Assembly (NCBI GenBank): GCA_009599575.1 | Contig: VWND01000095.1 | Location: forward strand, 186,001 to 250,000 | Length of the DNA: 64,000 nt | Reading direction: 5' to 3' | Origin: Blumeriella jaapii | Taxonomy: Eukaryota > Ascomycota > Leotiomycetes > Helotiales > Drepanopezizaceae | Shown here: piece by piece, positions 12,916 through 24,313 of the stretch | Numbering within the stretch: position 1 is the stretch's first letter | Layout: each line of letters starts with the position of its first letter | Program-made: the position numbers and the translations under genes | The notes under the pieces: model-generated | Told to the model about the DNA's origin: nothing | The model's database searches: none | What the model saw: the letters and a program-made list of their open reading frames with translations, nothing else

Positions 12916-12968
<53 letters not shown>
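12916..12968. repeat. G53 homopolymer
   Basis: Uninterrupted run of 53 G in the gene desert. Length is as printed and may be inexact, because such tracts are hard to sequence. Confidence 0.9.
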
Positions 12969-12970
<2 letters not shown>

Positions 12971-15184
12971 TCCATGGGGATTCCTGGAATGCCAAAGACA
13001 GAGACAGACAAGGACAAGAAACATGGCAAAGTGGTGGATTGCAAACAAGCTCCGCGAATTGACTCGGCTCGGCTTCCGGAGTCACCACGAAAACTCTGGG
13101 CCAGCACCGACGTCGGCCTACAGCGGGTACGAGTCAATGCTCGGTGGATATGAGATGTTGGCCCAGTCAAGCCAAGGCTCGCTGTCAAAGCGGCAGCGTC
13201 AGCGGAACAGCGTCTGTGAAAGACGTCGGGCGAGCTCGGGGGGGAGGTTCGGAAACGCGAGGCATCTGCAGCGAGTGAGTGGTGAGGGCTAAACAGTGGT
13301 CTGACTTCGTTGAAACCTGGAATCGATAGGTGGAGTCCTTCAGCTGGGTGAGAGCCTCTGGCCAACAGCTTGTGGTGCTGCCTGTCCGGTCAACTTCCAG
13401 TGCCCTCTCACGCCCAACCACCAGCGCCTGGAGGTTCCGGTGGACTCACGGAGACGGTACAGTACTGTACTACTGTACATCGTCAGTTTCCCCCCCATCA
13501 CCCCGAACCCCGCTTGGGAGTCTTCAGCGGGTGGCTTTGTTTGGCTTGGTGGGAAGGTCGCCTGTACAGTCGTCACCTCTTGAGCATTCAAGCACGGGGG
13601 CGATGCTGTACTTGGTGCTGGACTTGGTGCTGTACTTGGTACTGTACAGTACTTGGTGAAGCAAAGCTCTCTTCCGGATTGACTTGCTGTAGCCCCCGGT
13701 CTCTTGGCTCTCATGGCTTTTCCTGCCCTTCGCAGGGAGAAGGAACAGATCCAAAGATAGATAGATGCCTTGTGTGTCCTGCAGCCGGCGAAAAGGCAGA
13801 GACCCTTACAAAGGCTTCCTCGAGACCCTTCTCGCGGGCATGGCAATACTGGTCCTGTGGCGAATCACTCCGCCGTCGCATTCGCAGATGCGCAACGCGT
13901 CGCCGTCGATAGCTCTCCCGCCACTGCAGAAGGATATGGAGATAACCTGCGCAACGCGATAGATCAACCAGACATCAAACCTAAAGACGGCGCCGCGTCC
14001 CCCCGATGCGAGGCCGGGAGAAGAAATCGATCGTCTCCGGACGCCTGCCCCGATGGCCTTCCCATGCGGATTGGACGCGGCCGACGAACTCACTTGGTCC
14101 GGTCAGACCTCCTCATGCACGCTCGTCGCGCGCCGTCACTTTGACTTTGACGTGGCCCCGTCGGTGCTGCGGTGCTGTCGTGTAGGTCTCAGTCAGTACC
14201 CATGCGATCTGGTCCAGACTTCTCACGCGTTCGCACACGCGCGGGACCACCGTTCTAATAATAATACATGGGACGCTGCTGTCCTGTCCGGTCCGGTCCG
14301 GGACGGTACAGTACATCGCAGGACGTGGGAGGAGACGCCGCGGAGTCCCAGGGTGATGCCAGGCGTACTGTACACGCCCAGACGCGTGTAGTATCACCTC
14401 TGCTTCTGCTCAGGTCCCGCCGCGGTGCGGACAGCCTGGGCGCTCTACGATGTGGGCGCTCTACGATGTACATATGTACAGTACCGTACCGTCGTGGAGT
14501 CCTGCACTGTACTGTACGTGTACTGGAGATAGATGAGCGGCCCGACTCACGCGCAGGTCGTCGCTGGGAGATGTCCGCAGGCGTGGGCACCCCGGGTCGC
14601 GACCCCCAGGCAGCGGTGGACTTTGCCTTCGTCCTGGACGTCCTGTACGACATCGTGTTCGAGCCGAGAAGAAGGGCGTTTCATGCGCGTCTTCTCGCCT
14701 GCCGGGCTGTTGGACTGTAGTACTGTCGTACTGACTGTCGTACTGTAGTCCTACAGTACTGTACTGACTGACCTGCCTGAACCGCAGTCCCCTGCCGGGA
14801 AAGCCGTGATCCTGCCCATCAGCGGCACGGCTCGAACTTCAACGCTGGTCGGCACGTACGGTCGCGAGCTGGGCGCATGCCGGCACGTCTTGCCCATCTA
14901 TCACGCGGCTTGCCCATCTATCACCTGGCTCGCCCATCCCCAAACGCGGTGCGTCTCAAGCGTCGACGGGCGGGAGCGCGAGTCTGGTCGCGCGAGTCAT
15001 GGCCGACATACGGTACTGTACTGTACTGTACAGTACCGTACCATATACAGGACAGGACAGGACAGGACAGGACCCGGCCAAAGATACGCACCGTACAGTA
15101 GCTCCCGCACGCAGTCAAGGTTGTCCCGCTCCCGCTGTGGGAAGATCGGACTTATGCACGTGTCTATTATGATGGTGCGGTGGT
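12969..15184. other. GC-rich gene-free segment dense in GTAC palindromes
   Basis: No gene recognised. The GC-rich composition creates many spurious open frames on both strands. Clusters of TACTGTAC/GTACAGTAC words occur near 13458, 13625, 14304, 14476, 14719 and 15010. There is a 16-bp tandem duplication at 14438-14469 and a GGACA repeat near 15050. Confidence 0.5.
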
Positions 15185-15905
15185 GCGGTAAGTGTGGTGC
15201 TGTAGTGCTGCAAGTGTGGTGCTGCAAGTGTGGTAAGTGTGGTAAGTTCTACAAGTTCTACAAGTGCTGCAAGTGTTGCAAGTGTTGTAAGTGTGGAAAG
15301 TGCTGCAAGTGTGGAAAGTGCTGCAAGTGTTTTAAGTTCTGCAAATGTTGGAAGTTCTACAAGTTCTGCAAGTGTTGTAAGTGCTGCAAATGCTGCAAGT
15401 ACTGCAAGTGTTGCAAGTTCTAAAATTGTTGCAAGTGCTGCGAGTGTTGTACTGTAAGTTCTACAAGTACTGCAAATGCTGTAAGTTCTAAAAGTGTTGC
15501 AAGTGCTGCAAGTGTTGTACTGTAAGTTCTACAAGTACTGCAAATGCTGTAACTTCTGCAAGTTCTAAAAGTGTTGCAAGTGCTGCAAGTGTTGTACTGT
15601 AAGCTCTACAAGTGCTGCAAATGCTGAAAGTTCTAAAAGTGTTGCAAGTGCTGCAAGTGCTGCAAGTGTTGTACTGTAAGCTCTACAAGTACTGCAAATG
15701 CTGTAAGTTCTAAAAGTGTTGCAAGTGCTGCAAGTGCTGCAAGTGTTGTACTGTAAGTTCTACAAGTGCTGCAAATGCTGAAAGTTCTAAAAGTGTTGCA
15801 AGTGCTGCAAGTGCTGCAAGTGCTGCACTGTAAGTTCTACAAGTACTGCAAATGCTGTAAGTTCTGCAAGTACTGCAAATGCTGCAATGCTGCAATGCTG
15901 CCAAT
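15185..15905. repeat. Compound minisatellite of TGCAAGTGY units with ~77-bp higher-order period
   Basis: A 9-12-bp word (TGCAAGTGC/TGCAAGTGT, with AAGTTCTAC variants) is tandemly repeated. From about 15448 the words are organised in a higher-order unit marked by TGTACTGTAAG, seen at 15448, 15516, 15593, 15670 and 15747, with a variant at 15824. Successive spacings are 68, 77, 77, 77 and 77 bp. In one frame it spells Cys/Lys-rich peptide (CKCC), but the frame is broken by stops. Confidence 0.9.
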
Positions 15906-17872
15906 GCTGCAACGATATCCTTGGACATGGCGAGCGCATCTGGCTGCTGCTGCATCACGCAAAGCCGAGAGTCCGTGGGGAAGACCAGATCCATGAGCGC
16001 CGCGCTCAGACGCCGAGCGGACCCGAGTCACGCACGGAAACAGGTGGAGCCCGGGCGATAGGAACGACGGACCTGCCTCCGGCGCCCAGACGTCGATACT
16101 TCTCAGATGGGGCGACCGACGTCGTCTGGTGTGGAATCAAATGTCGGCGGGGGCGCGCACCTGCGATGTGCGCCGTGTCACCTCCCACCTACTGGACCAT
16201 CGCAGACCACGACGGATGCGCGGAGTGGCACGCCAGACCGACCGTACGCAGGCTCGATCGCAGACGGAGTGCTCGAAGACGGAGGGCGACGGGCGGCCCG
16301 TCGTCGAGCGTCTCCCCCCGAGCCGCAGCCGCGAAGAGACGGACGGCGTGCTGGATGTCAAACAAACTCTATGTATCGGGATGGACAGGATCTTCATGAA
16401 AGCTTCCAGCGCCGCGCGCGGACCTGTCGCTCACGGACGTGAATTTCGCCTTGCCGCCGCTCGCGGCGAGCCCACGGTCTGGCCGCTGGGCCACCCGTCA
16501 CCGTAACGGACGGACGACGGACCGGTCTGCCACGCCGGAGGGCGCGGAGAGGGCGGCCACATGGCCGACGCCGGTCCGGTACGGCCCATCTGAAGACAGC
16601 GACGACAGCGCCGTGGATGCCATCGCCGCCGCAGAAACGGTGGGCAGGGTGCGGGGTCCGGTCACGTCGTCGACGAAGGCCAGCCCGTGGTCCGGGCCAC
16701 CGCGCGCTGAGTCGTGAGGAACTCTAAAGACCGGAACGCGTGCGAGGCACGGTGCGGTACGGTACGGGACACCACGGCCGTCGACGGCACGCATCGAGCA
16801 CGGCGCGGAGAGCTGGACCGGACAGAGCACGCCTGGCACGGCGCCCTGCTCACCTTGGGGGATCCCTCATCGAGCAGCGAGCTCGCCCTGCTCTGCGGCT
16901 TCACCAGGCCGGATCGGTTTCAGGCGGATTCGGAAACCTGGGGCGCGCCAGGCGGGATCGCTTTCTCAAGGTGGAACCGCACCGCAGGGGCTCATGGAAG
17001 TTTCGGATTCGGAGCCGGCAGAAAGCTACCAGCTTTCCCTCGTATGAGGAAATCACAAGTCCGATAGCCGTGCAATGGCATTCTGGCAGGCGCGTCGCCT
17101 GGGTCCCCCGGAAAATCTGCCACTCACGAAGGAAATCTGTCGCATGAACAAGCTTAACACGCGTCTGGGTATCACGAGCGGGGGCGGCGCTCGGTGACCA
17201 TCTGGAGTGCGTAGAGGGGGAGGAGAACATCCGCGCCAGGCCAAAGCGGAGCGGGGACGCACGCGGAGAGCTGGATGTCGAGAGCGAGGCAGATGGCAAC
17301 TCGCCCGAGCCGAGGACTGCCTCATGCCGGAGAGAGCCTCCATCGGCGTTCTTCGTCGCCGGGAGCGCGTCTCAGTCGCGGTCTGCGATGCCGACGCCCG
17401 TCCGGGGTAATCGTGAAACCAGCGGCCGTTTGGTTGGTACGTCGCTTGGCGCAACATGCGGCGACGCACTCCGTGGTGCTGGGCATCGAGTGGGAGAGAG
17501 ACATACCCTCGAGACTCCAGCGGCTAAAGAAGCGCTGACCAGGTCATCCATGTGCGCCAGGCTCGCGATTCTTGGTCCGCACAGACTTTGCACGGAATTG
17601 CGAGGGCAGAGAGAGAGAAGCCCAGCCTGACGGAAGCACATTACGGTAGGAGTGGGAACTCGATAACGGTATCTGATGCGCGGAGCGATTATCGGTCGTC
17701 TCCTGACCTCTGGAGTTTGATCTCCGCTGAAGCCTTAGTCTGACAGAGGTGAAGAGATTCGGAATGTCTGAATCACACGAACCTCCTCGCGATGCTTTAC
17801 GTCGGCCGGCCTCGTACTCCAAGTACATTCTCCCGATGCTCGGACGGAGTGTCATTCTCACTCTCTCTCACG

Positions 17873-17923
17873 TCTGTCCAAGGCATCTGTCCAAGGCACT
17901 GTCCAAGGCATCTGTCCCAGGCA
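17873..17923. repeat. Short minisatellite, unit CTGTCCAAGGCAT
   Basis: Four near-identical 12-14-bp copies in tandem. Confidence 0.85.
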
Positions 17924-18321
17924 TGCGTACAAGATTGCTCTCTGTCCGAGCTCTGATGTGGGATGATTTACCTTAGCTAGGAATTTCGTGATGATGATCT
18001 TTGTCTCGCAGACTTTGCTGGAGTGAAGTCGGAGCAAGAGTGGGAGACGGAACCAATGGAAAGTGTAAAAAGCTGCCTCCGATAATGTTCCTGTTGGCGA
18101 TGTAACCACAGACCTCCGTGCACAGGTCCTGTAGCGCAGCAGAAGGCGTAGACAGGCCAGGATTCCCCGGCAGCGGGGGGGGGGGGAGATATCAGTGTGT
18201 GTGGGAACTGCTAACGAGTACTGATCGAACAGTTACATTTCGCGCGGGAGCGGGCGATGGGAAGATGCGGAGAACACGGCGGCCGCTCCTTTTTGTAGCT
18301 GATCGAAGACGTTGGTCGACT

Positions 18322-18358
18322 ACTTGGACTCGGACTTGGACGTGGACTTGGACTCCGT
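18322..18358. repeat. (GGACTT)n repeat
   Basis: Hexanucleotide GGACTT/GGACTC/GGACGT array of about six units in spacer. Confidence 0.85.
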
Positions 18359-19519
18359 GTGAATGAAGTCAAGCGGAGTGGTGTTGACGAAGTCGTCGTC
18401 GGAGCCGAAGACCGTTTGCACACCATGAGCGGCGCACAGACTTGCCGTACGATTACGAGGAACAGCATGCGATAGAATACAGTACCGTGCGGAGGTACTT
18501 CTCCAAGTGGAAATGGCTGTGAGTTTTCCTGGGCTAGCACAGTATCGGCGCTAGCGTCACGCCCACATCCGAGGAAAGGTTCTCGAGTAGCCGGAAGCGA
18601 CATTTCTCTGCTTCCTTATCCCATATCCAGGCCTGTGCAAATTGCAAATTGCATGTCACCTTATCCTTGGCCCACAGAAAAAAGCCAGGAGGTCACGGAG
18701 GATGTGAGTGCGTCGCGAGCTCCGTACCGTGGTCAAGAATTAGCCGAGCTTCTGTTGACAGGCTCTCCCTCGTGTCTCTTGCACGTGCAGCTGCCAGATG
18801 CAGAGCCCCAAAGCCCCCAAGCCGGCGCTCCCTCCGGCCCTTCGCGTCGCTCGCGGCCACATCGAGCTGAAGCAAGCTCCCGCTTCGGTTTCTGCCTCTG
18901 CCTCTGCCCTTCTCTCCTTCGACGTCTCCGCCGGGCCTCCGACGCACGGTGGTCGAGCCGAGCTGTTCGCCGAACAGCTTCCTGTCATGGGTGGAAGCCG
19001 TTTCATACGCAGGGGTGGTGTGGGCAGGGGCTCCGGGTGTGTGAAGCGTGTGAAGCAGACAGAGAAGGAAAAGAAGCCCTGTCAGTCCGTGTCTCAGACG
19101 GGCACGCCACAGCGTTCGTGCCAGGGAGCACCGGTCGGACTCGGACGACAGGCATGGATTGCTTAGACCGATAAGGGGTCCACAGGGTCCACACGCTTCT
19201 TCTCTGGGAAAGTTGGGACTGTGGTCAAGATACTTCCCACTTCGACGCATAGAGATCGGGGAAGGTCAGTGATGATCGGGCAAGACTCACGAGCCTCCTC
19301 CAGACACTTTCCCTTAAGTACGTCTCCCTGGTGCTCGAACTGCCACGTTTGCGTGACGATTCCTACTTACTGATCCTGCTGCCCGTCTCTCTCCCACTTC
19401 CTGGATCGTAGCAGCATACGACCTGGAGCCCTTGTGTCGGCGGGGCGTTCTTGGCAACGGGGTTCGACGTTACTTCCTTTATACTTCCCTGCTTCTGCGT
19501 TTGGCGGGCTTGAAACCAC

Positions 19520-21876
19520 ATGGCTCACATTTCAGACATGCTGGCTCACTCGCCAAGCACCTGGGGACTAAACAATTATATAGCAAGAGAGCTTTCGCCG
19601 TCTCTGGGGGCGTACGCATCATTGCCCGCGGTATGTTTCGCAACCACCGAACGCATTGTTTGCTAAAGATTCTACAGCCGACAAACGTTGCCCCGACCCC
19701 GGATTCGGAGGAAGCCTTGGGGAAGATCTCTCACGTCACTGAGCCGCGGAACCACCTCACGTTTCTGTCTGCGAAGGAGATGCATCCCTCGACTGCAGTA
19801 CCGAAGAGCATTGATGAGCCGTTTCCATCATCGATGGCGCCAGGTGGAATCAACGAGACGGAGATACCACCACCGGCGAGTGGCCTTCGGTTGGTATCCA
19901 AGGACAAGCTTTCGCATCGTCGACGCAAGCCGAGTCTTCCTGAATTGGGCCCGATGACCACGGTCCAAGAAAACCCAATGGACTCTCGTAAGTCTCTTCC
20001 GCCGACCATTCTCTGCCTTCTGGACGCTGATCAGATCCGTGTAGCGACGATACCCGGCCGCCCACCACTGCACGAGCGATCCAGTAGTGTGCCCAGCGAA
20101 TCCTGGCGGCAACACGTCTTTGGCGACGCCACGCTCTCCAGAAGAGACGGCCCAAAGTCAAACGAGAAGGACAAGATTGTCATTTCCGACGAGCACCGAG
20201 TATTCAGGCGGCTCAATGGCAATGCTTCCTGCAACAACTTGTCTTTCTACCTCAACAATACTCCTCTCCCACTCTCGACGCCCGGATCCCCCTCCTCCGT
20301 CAGCACCTACCGATCAACCACGGCAAAGCATCAATGCCCTCCAAGATCACTAGCTCCCATCGTCATCCCCAGTCCACTATCTGCTAAGGTTCAACACGCC
20401 CAAGGGTCATCGTCTACATCCCGGGATAGCAGTGATTCACCACCAGAGGTGCCACCGAAGTCAGCCCGGAAGAAGGCAGATTCCCTACACTCACGAGCCT
20501 CTCCATACAACCCCATGTCCTCTATGTCTAGCCTGCTCTCACATTTTAACCCTCAAAGTTCAACCTTGAACACCCCCGATTCGGCACTATCACACCCACG
20601 CTCTTCATCTTCGGACGGATTTGCATCTCCGAGACCTCCTCATTACCCCTCTGCTGCGGAGGGGAGGTCTTCACCTCGACCATCAATTGGAGCATCGTCC
20701 TGTTCAAACACCTACTCCTCAGCAAAATCCAAGGCGAATAGCACGGGAAAAGAACGAGGCGCTGAGCCCAACCGCTTTCGAAACGAAATCTCCATCTCTA
20801 TCCGGGACCGCCGCCGTCCGCAGAAGGTCGCCACGAACGAAGAAGTCTCTCCCATGAAATGTCCCGAGTCTAAATACTCCGTCTCCAACGCAATATGCAC
20901 CACCCCGGACACCACTCCCTCGCCTTCCCCTGAACCCAAGTCCTCCCGCTCCCGCGCCGAGGCCCGGCGTGCCTTCGAAAAGATGCCCACCGGCTACTCC
21001 GCCAGCTCCGCGGCGGCTCACCTGCCGGCCGCCGAGATCCAAGAGCTCTGCCGACAGGCTCAAGGGCAAACCGCGCGTTTCCAAGTCCTCCGGGCGAAGG
21101 ACGTGGAGGCGCTGACGCGCGAGCTCCGCGCCCTGGATGAGCGCTGCGAGTACCTGCGCAAGACCCATCGCTCGCTCCGTGCTGGTCGCCGCAACCTGCA
21201 CGAGCGCATCTGCGCCTACCTCCGCTCTCCGCGGACGGCACGCTTCAGCAACGAGAGCATGTTGAAGCAGGAAGAGGTGCTGAGCGAGCTCGACACGAGC
21301 ATCGACGACTGGGTCTACAAGCTCGAGCAAGCAGACAACCGACGCACGCGCGTGCGCCAGAAGCTGCTCGAGCACATTGCCACCGCCGCGACGCTCTTGC
21401 CACCCGACTCGGCCATCTCGATGGCGCTCGCTAGCGAGCACGTCGGCCTGAGTAAACAAGAGAAGCGACACGTGACCGCCCACACCGTCCGCGGTCGCGA
21501 ACCCGACACCCCCCCCCGGTCGCCGACCAAGGTCGCAAGCCTGCCCCGGACGGACCGAGTCGTCGAGGAAGTCCGGGTGGCGAGCCCGGAGCAGATGAGA
21601 CGGCTCCGGAACCGTTCGAACACGCAATACTCGATCCAAGTCTATGCCGACGGCGATCTCTCGTCCTTGGGCGACGACGACGAGAGCGAGACTCTGCTCA
21701 TGAACTCGCCGACGCTGCCGGAATCGCCGGGGCCGTTCCGCTTCGAGCTGCGAGAAAAGAAACACGACCCCGTCGTGCAGGCCGTCGAGGCGGCCCCGCT
21801 CTTGCTCAACGCCGTCGCCTTCGAGGGCATGGCCCTTCACACTCAACACACCCGTCGAAGAAACTTCACCACCTAG
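19520..21876 (+). CDS. Up-regulated-during-septation (Uds1) domain protein
   Basis: Belongs to the fungal protein group with the Uds1 domain, linked by name to septation; the molecular role is not known. I propose exons 19520-19630, 19678-19987 and 20045-21876, with introns of 47 and 57 nt, giving 750 residues. The second intron is a multiple of three, so a naive reading runs through it. Splicing yields MDSPTIPGRPPLHERSSS, a block I recall as conserved in this group. Start MAHISDMLAHSPSTWGLNNY is in the frame set by the first intron. Residues 1-480 are low-complexity Ser/Pro-rich. Then comes the Uds1 helical domain: EIQELCRQAQGQTARFQVL, KDVEALTRELRALDERCEYL, SLRAGRRNLHERICAYL. The acidic tail has no membrane anchor. 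The 5' exon is the least certain part. Confidence 0.78.
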
Positions 21877-22120
21877 CACGCCGGGGAGGTTCGTCGACGA
21901 CGCTAATTCCATTCCCCGGTCACGGATGGATGGGCTCGCCGCTCTTCCGCTTCCGCTTCCGCTTCCGCCTTTCTCGCCTGCCTGCCTGCTCCCTCGCACG
22001 CGCGAGTGTACGCCCTCTATTTGGAGCTTTTCTACCCTTAATGTCTTATATACACGGGCGCTCCGAACGGGTTTCGGCGTACTCCACATCGCGTCTTCCT
22101 TTCTGATTTCCTTCCCTGTA

Positions 22121-22151
<31 letters not shown>

Positions 22152-23165
22152 TCTCTGTCTCTCTGTCTCCGCCTGTGTGTGTCCCATCTCATTCTATGTA
22201 TATATATTCATGTCCGCGTTGGCTCGCTGTCCCGTCGCATCTCGCTCACTCCTCCGCTCGTGTTTCTTATGTCTCATGTTTCTTCTGCAATACCGATACC
22301 TGGGCTGGCGTTTTGGACGTGTAGCGTTTGTTGTTGTTGTTGTTGTTGTTAAGGGGGGGGGGGGGGGAGTGGAAAGATTCCCGCAGATGATTTATTCCTG
22401 CCGTTACCTGCTATTTTGTGATATTATACCGCTTCGAGGAAAAGGAGGAGGAGGAGGAAGAGAAGGAGGAGGAAAAAAGAAGAAGAAGAAGATGAAGGGA
22501 GTGAGAAAAGATCTTAGCCTGGCGTCTAGGCGTGCAGTGCATCGATCGGTAATTGTAAGGATATATACATACGTACTGTACATATGTGTACAGTACGGTA
22601 CAGTACAGTACAGTACATGCGCGTCAGCTCAATTGAATACAAGCACACAACCAAACCAATGCGTTCGCTTCGCCCATTCCCGACTCGCGTCTCGGTTGGT
22701 GAAGGTGACAGACAAGGTGCGCGTCGTCGATTGCAATGCGAGTGTGCCGAGGTGTCCTGGTGATGGATGCAATGTGGCTATCCCCATGGGACCGCCGATG
22801 AAGCTCGCGTCTGGGAGCTCGTACTGTACATGTATATGTACATGTACGGCATCTATCTATCTATTACTCAACCAGCTGGCAGAAGTGCGAGTGTCCTGTA
22901 CGGTACTGTACTGTAGTGTACTGTGATAGCAAGAGTTCGAGCAAGAGGAAGAAAAGAGCCACTCGGCCCCTGGAGCAGCGACGGTCCGGGTCGTCTGCTG
23001 TGTCTGCGCGAGGGTGAAGCTGGCGGCTGGTTGGGCATGTGTTCTGGTGCTATCGGCTCAGGTGCACTGGAATCAAGAGGCATCATCGATCACACTGCCT
23101 GTCCTGTTGTTGCGCGGATGCCCACGCTCCACATCCGACATGCTTGGAATGATAGCAGCCGCCGC
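21877..23165. other. Spacer between two 3' ends with microsatellites
   Basis: Convergent spacer holding (CCGCTT)n near 21942-21970, a CT-rich array, (GTT)n at about 22327-22350 followed by a G14 run, GAGGAA-rich sequence near 22440-22490, and GTAC palindrome clusters near 22576-22617 and 22825-22925. No gene seen. Confidence 0.5.
22117..22170. repeat. (CT)n microsatellite
   Basis: CT dinucleotide array with few interruptions, downstream of the Uds1 gene. Confidence 0.9.
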
Positions 23166-24006
23166 CTACGTTCGCAGGCGGGCTAGTCTCAGCACAGCAG
23201 CGTTGCCCAACGTTCTCCCTTCTCCACTGACCCCCTCTCCGACCTGAGGCTCTCCGTCCCCCATGGCCAGGTCGGTCAAGACTCTGCCGAGAAGCCGGGT
23301 CGGGGTCACCATGCCCGGCATCAGGGCCCTCATCGGCGGCAAGAGGCCCCAGAAGTACCAGGGCAGCTTCGGCACGTACGGATGGATCTCCTTGTGCTCG
23401 CCCGGATCCACGCCGCCCGACCGCAGAGTGATCGGTCTGAGGTTCGCACAAGACGGATCTCGGGCCAGGGCGAGGAGATCGGCCTCCGTGCGTCCCTTGA
23501 CCGCGGTCCAGTGCGGCGAGAGCACGCAGGGCGACGTGGTGGCGCCCTCGCTCGAGACGTAGACAAAGGTCACTCGTGAAGGGGACTTGGTGGCCGCGAG
23601 CGCGCGCGAAGGCGAGGGGGTAGGCGTTTGTGATCTGCTCGTATTCCCTACCGTCATCGTCACCCACGTCTTAGCCACGCCGGTCACCGAACCATCATCC
23701 GCGATCGCGTCTCCCTTCTCGTTCGGGGGAGATAGGAGAGGGCAAGACATACTCCTTTCCGACCTTCATGGCGCTGATCCCCTGCGCCCACACCACGCCG
23801 TCCGCATCCTTCAGGGCTTCCATGACCTGCGCATCGTAGGTCGTGTAGTCCTGATGTATGATCACCCGCGCCTTGGAGTGTCCTTCGGCCTGGGCAACGG
23901 GTCTGCGGGAGAGAATGGTGATCTGGGAGACGGAAGGGGTGGTGAGCATGGTCTGGAGGACGGCGGAGCCGATGAGGCCGGTGGCGCCAGTGAGCACGAG
24001 ATGCAT
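23166..24006 (-). CDS. NAD(P)-binding epimerase/oxidoreductase-like protein, one frame break
   Basis: Atypical short-chain dehydrogenase (nucleoside-diphosphate-sugar-epimerase or HTATIP2-like); substrate unknown. Exon 1 is 24006-23753, a 105-nt intron covers 23752-23648, and exon 2 is 23647-23166. The protein opens with the Rossmann nucleotide-binding motif TGATGLIG directly after MHLVL, and continues with strand TILSRR. The splice gives MKVGKEEYEQITNAYPLAF. The core VTFVYVSSEGATT and the PITLRSGGV strand follow, then a C-terminal helix with a hydrophobic stretch (LPWYFWGLLPP). Between FAR and LAATKSPS the frame changes inside a short GC run at 23601-23608 (remainder 1), easily explained by a lost GC dinucleotide. 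Transcribed divergently from HIS7 across 307 bp. Confidence 0.75.
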
Positions 24007-24313
24007 TGTTGACTTCGGTGGTGGAAATCCTCTTAGCGAATTGAGGTATGTGAGGGTAGGGAGAACAGAGCAAAAAGTTGAGGCATCTCGCTCTTATATG
24101 ATTCCGTTCGTTGAAGAAGGCTGTCTGTGCGTGCAGATAAGGCTGAGTTTGCAGACCGACCTTATGTACAGTAGATGCGCGGCGGTGAGAGGCGGCAGAA
24201 TAGCGGGGTAACGATTTTTTCGCGGTGACTCGGTGGACTCACCGCAACGACAACGAGTCGAGCAATTGTCTGTACGGCTTCACACAGCTCTCCGTTGGGC
24301 AGGACAGATAGCC
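24007..24313. promoter_or_regulatory. Shared divergent promoter, epimerase-like gene and HIS7
   Basis: 307 bp separate the two start codons, so both promoters must lie here. No TATA or general-control element was identified with confidence. Confidence 0.5.

Larger units (their letters stand above)
15906..19519. other. GC-rich then mixed spacer, no gene recognised
   Basis: About 3.6 kb. The left half (to ~17.5 kb) is GC-rich with overlapping open frames on all strands and no family resemblance. The right half is ordinary spacer with short repeats and ends in the Uds1-gene promoter. Confidence 0.45.

Noticed and set aside
14806..15423. 205-codon open frame ending in many CKCC repeats, metallothionein-like
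   Set aside because: The Cys/Lys content is produced by the 9-bp minisatellite read in one frame; the upstream part resembles nothing, and the frame ends inside the repeat.
15448..15830. Regularly spaced repeat considered as a CRISPR array
   Set aside because: Spacers are themselves repeats of the same words, not unique sequence, and the genome is eukaryotic.
20719..22089. 456-codon minus-strand frame opposite the Uds1 gene
   Set aside because: GC-rich codon bias leaves the antisense open; the plus strand has conserved Uds1 motifs and introns.
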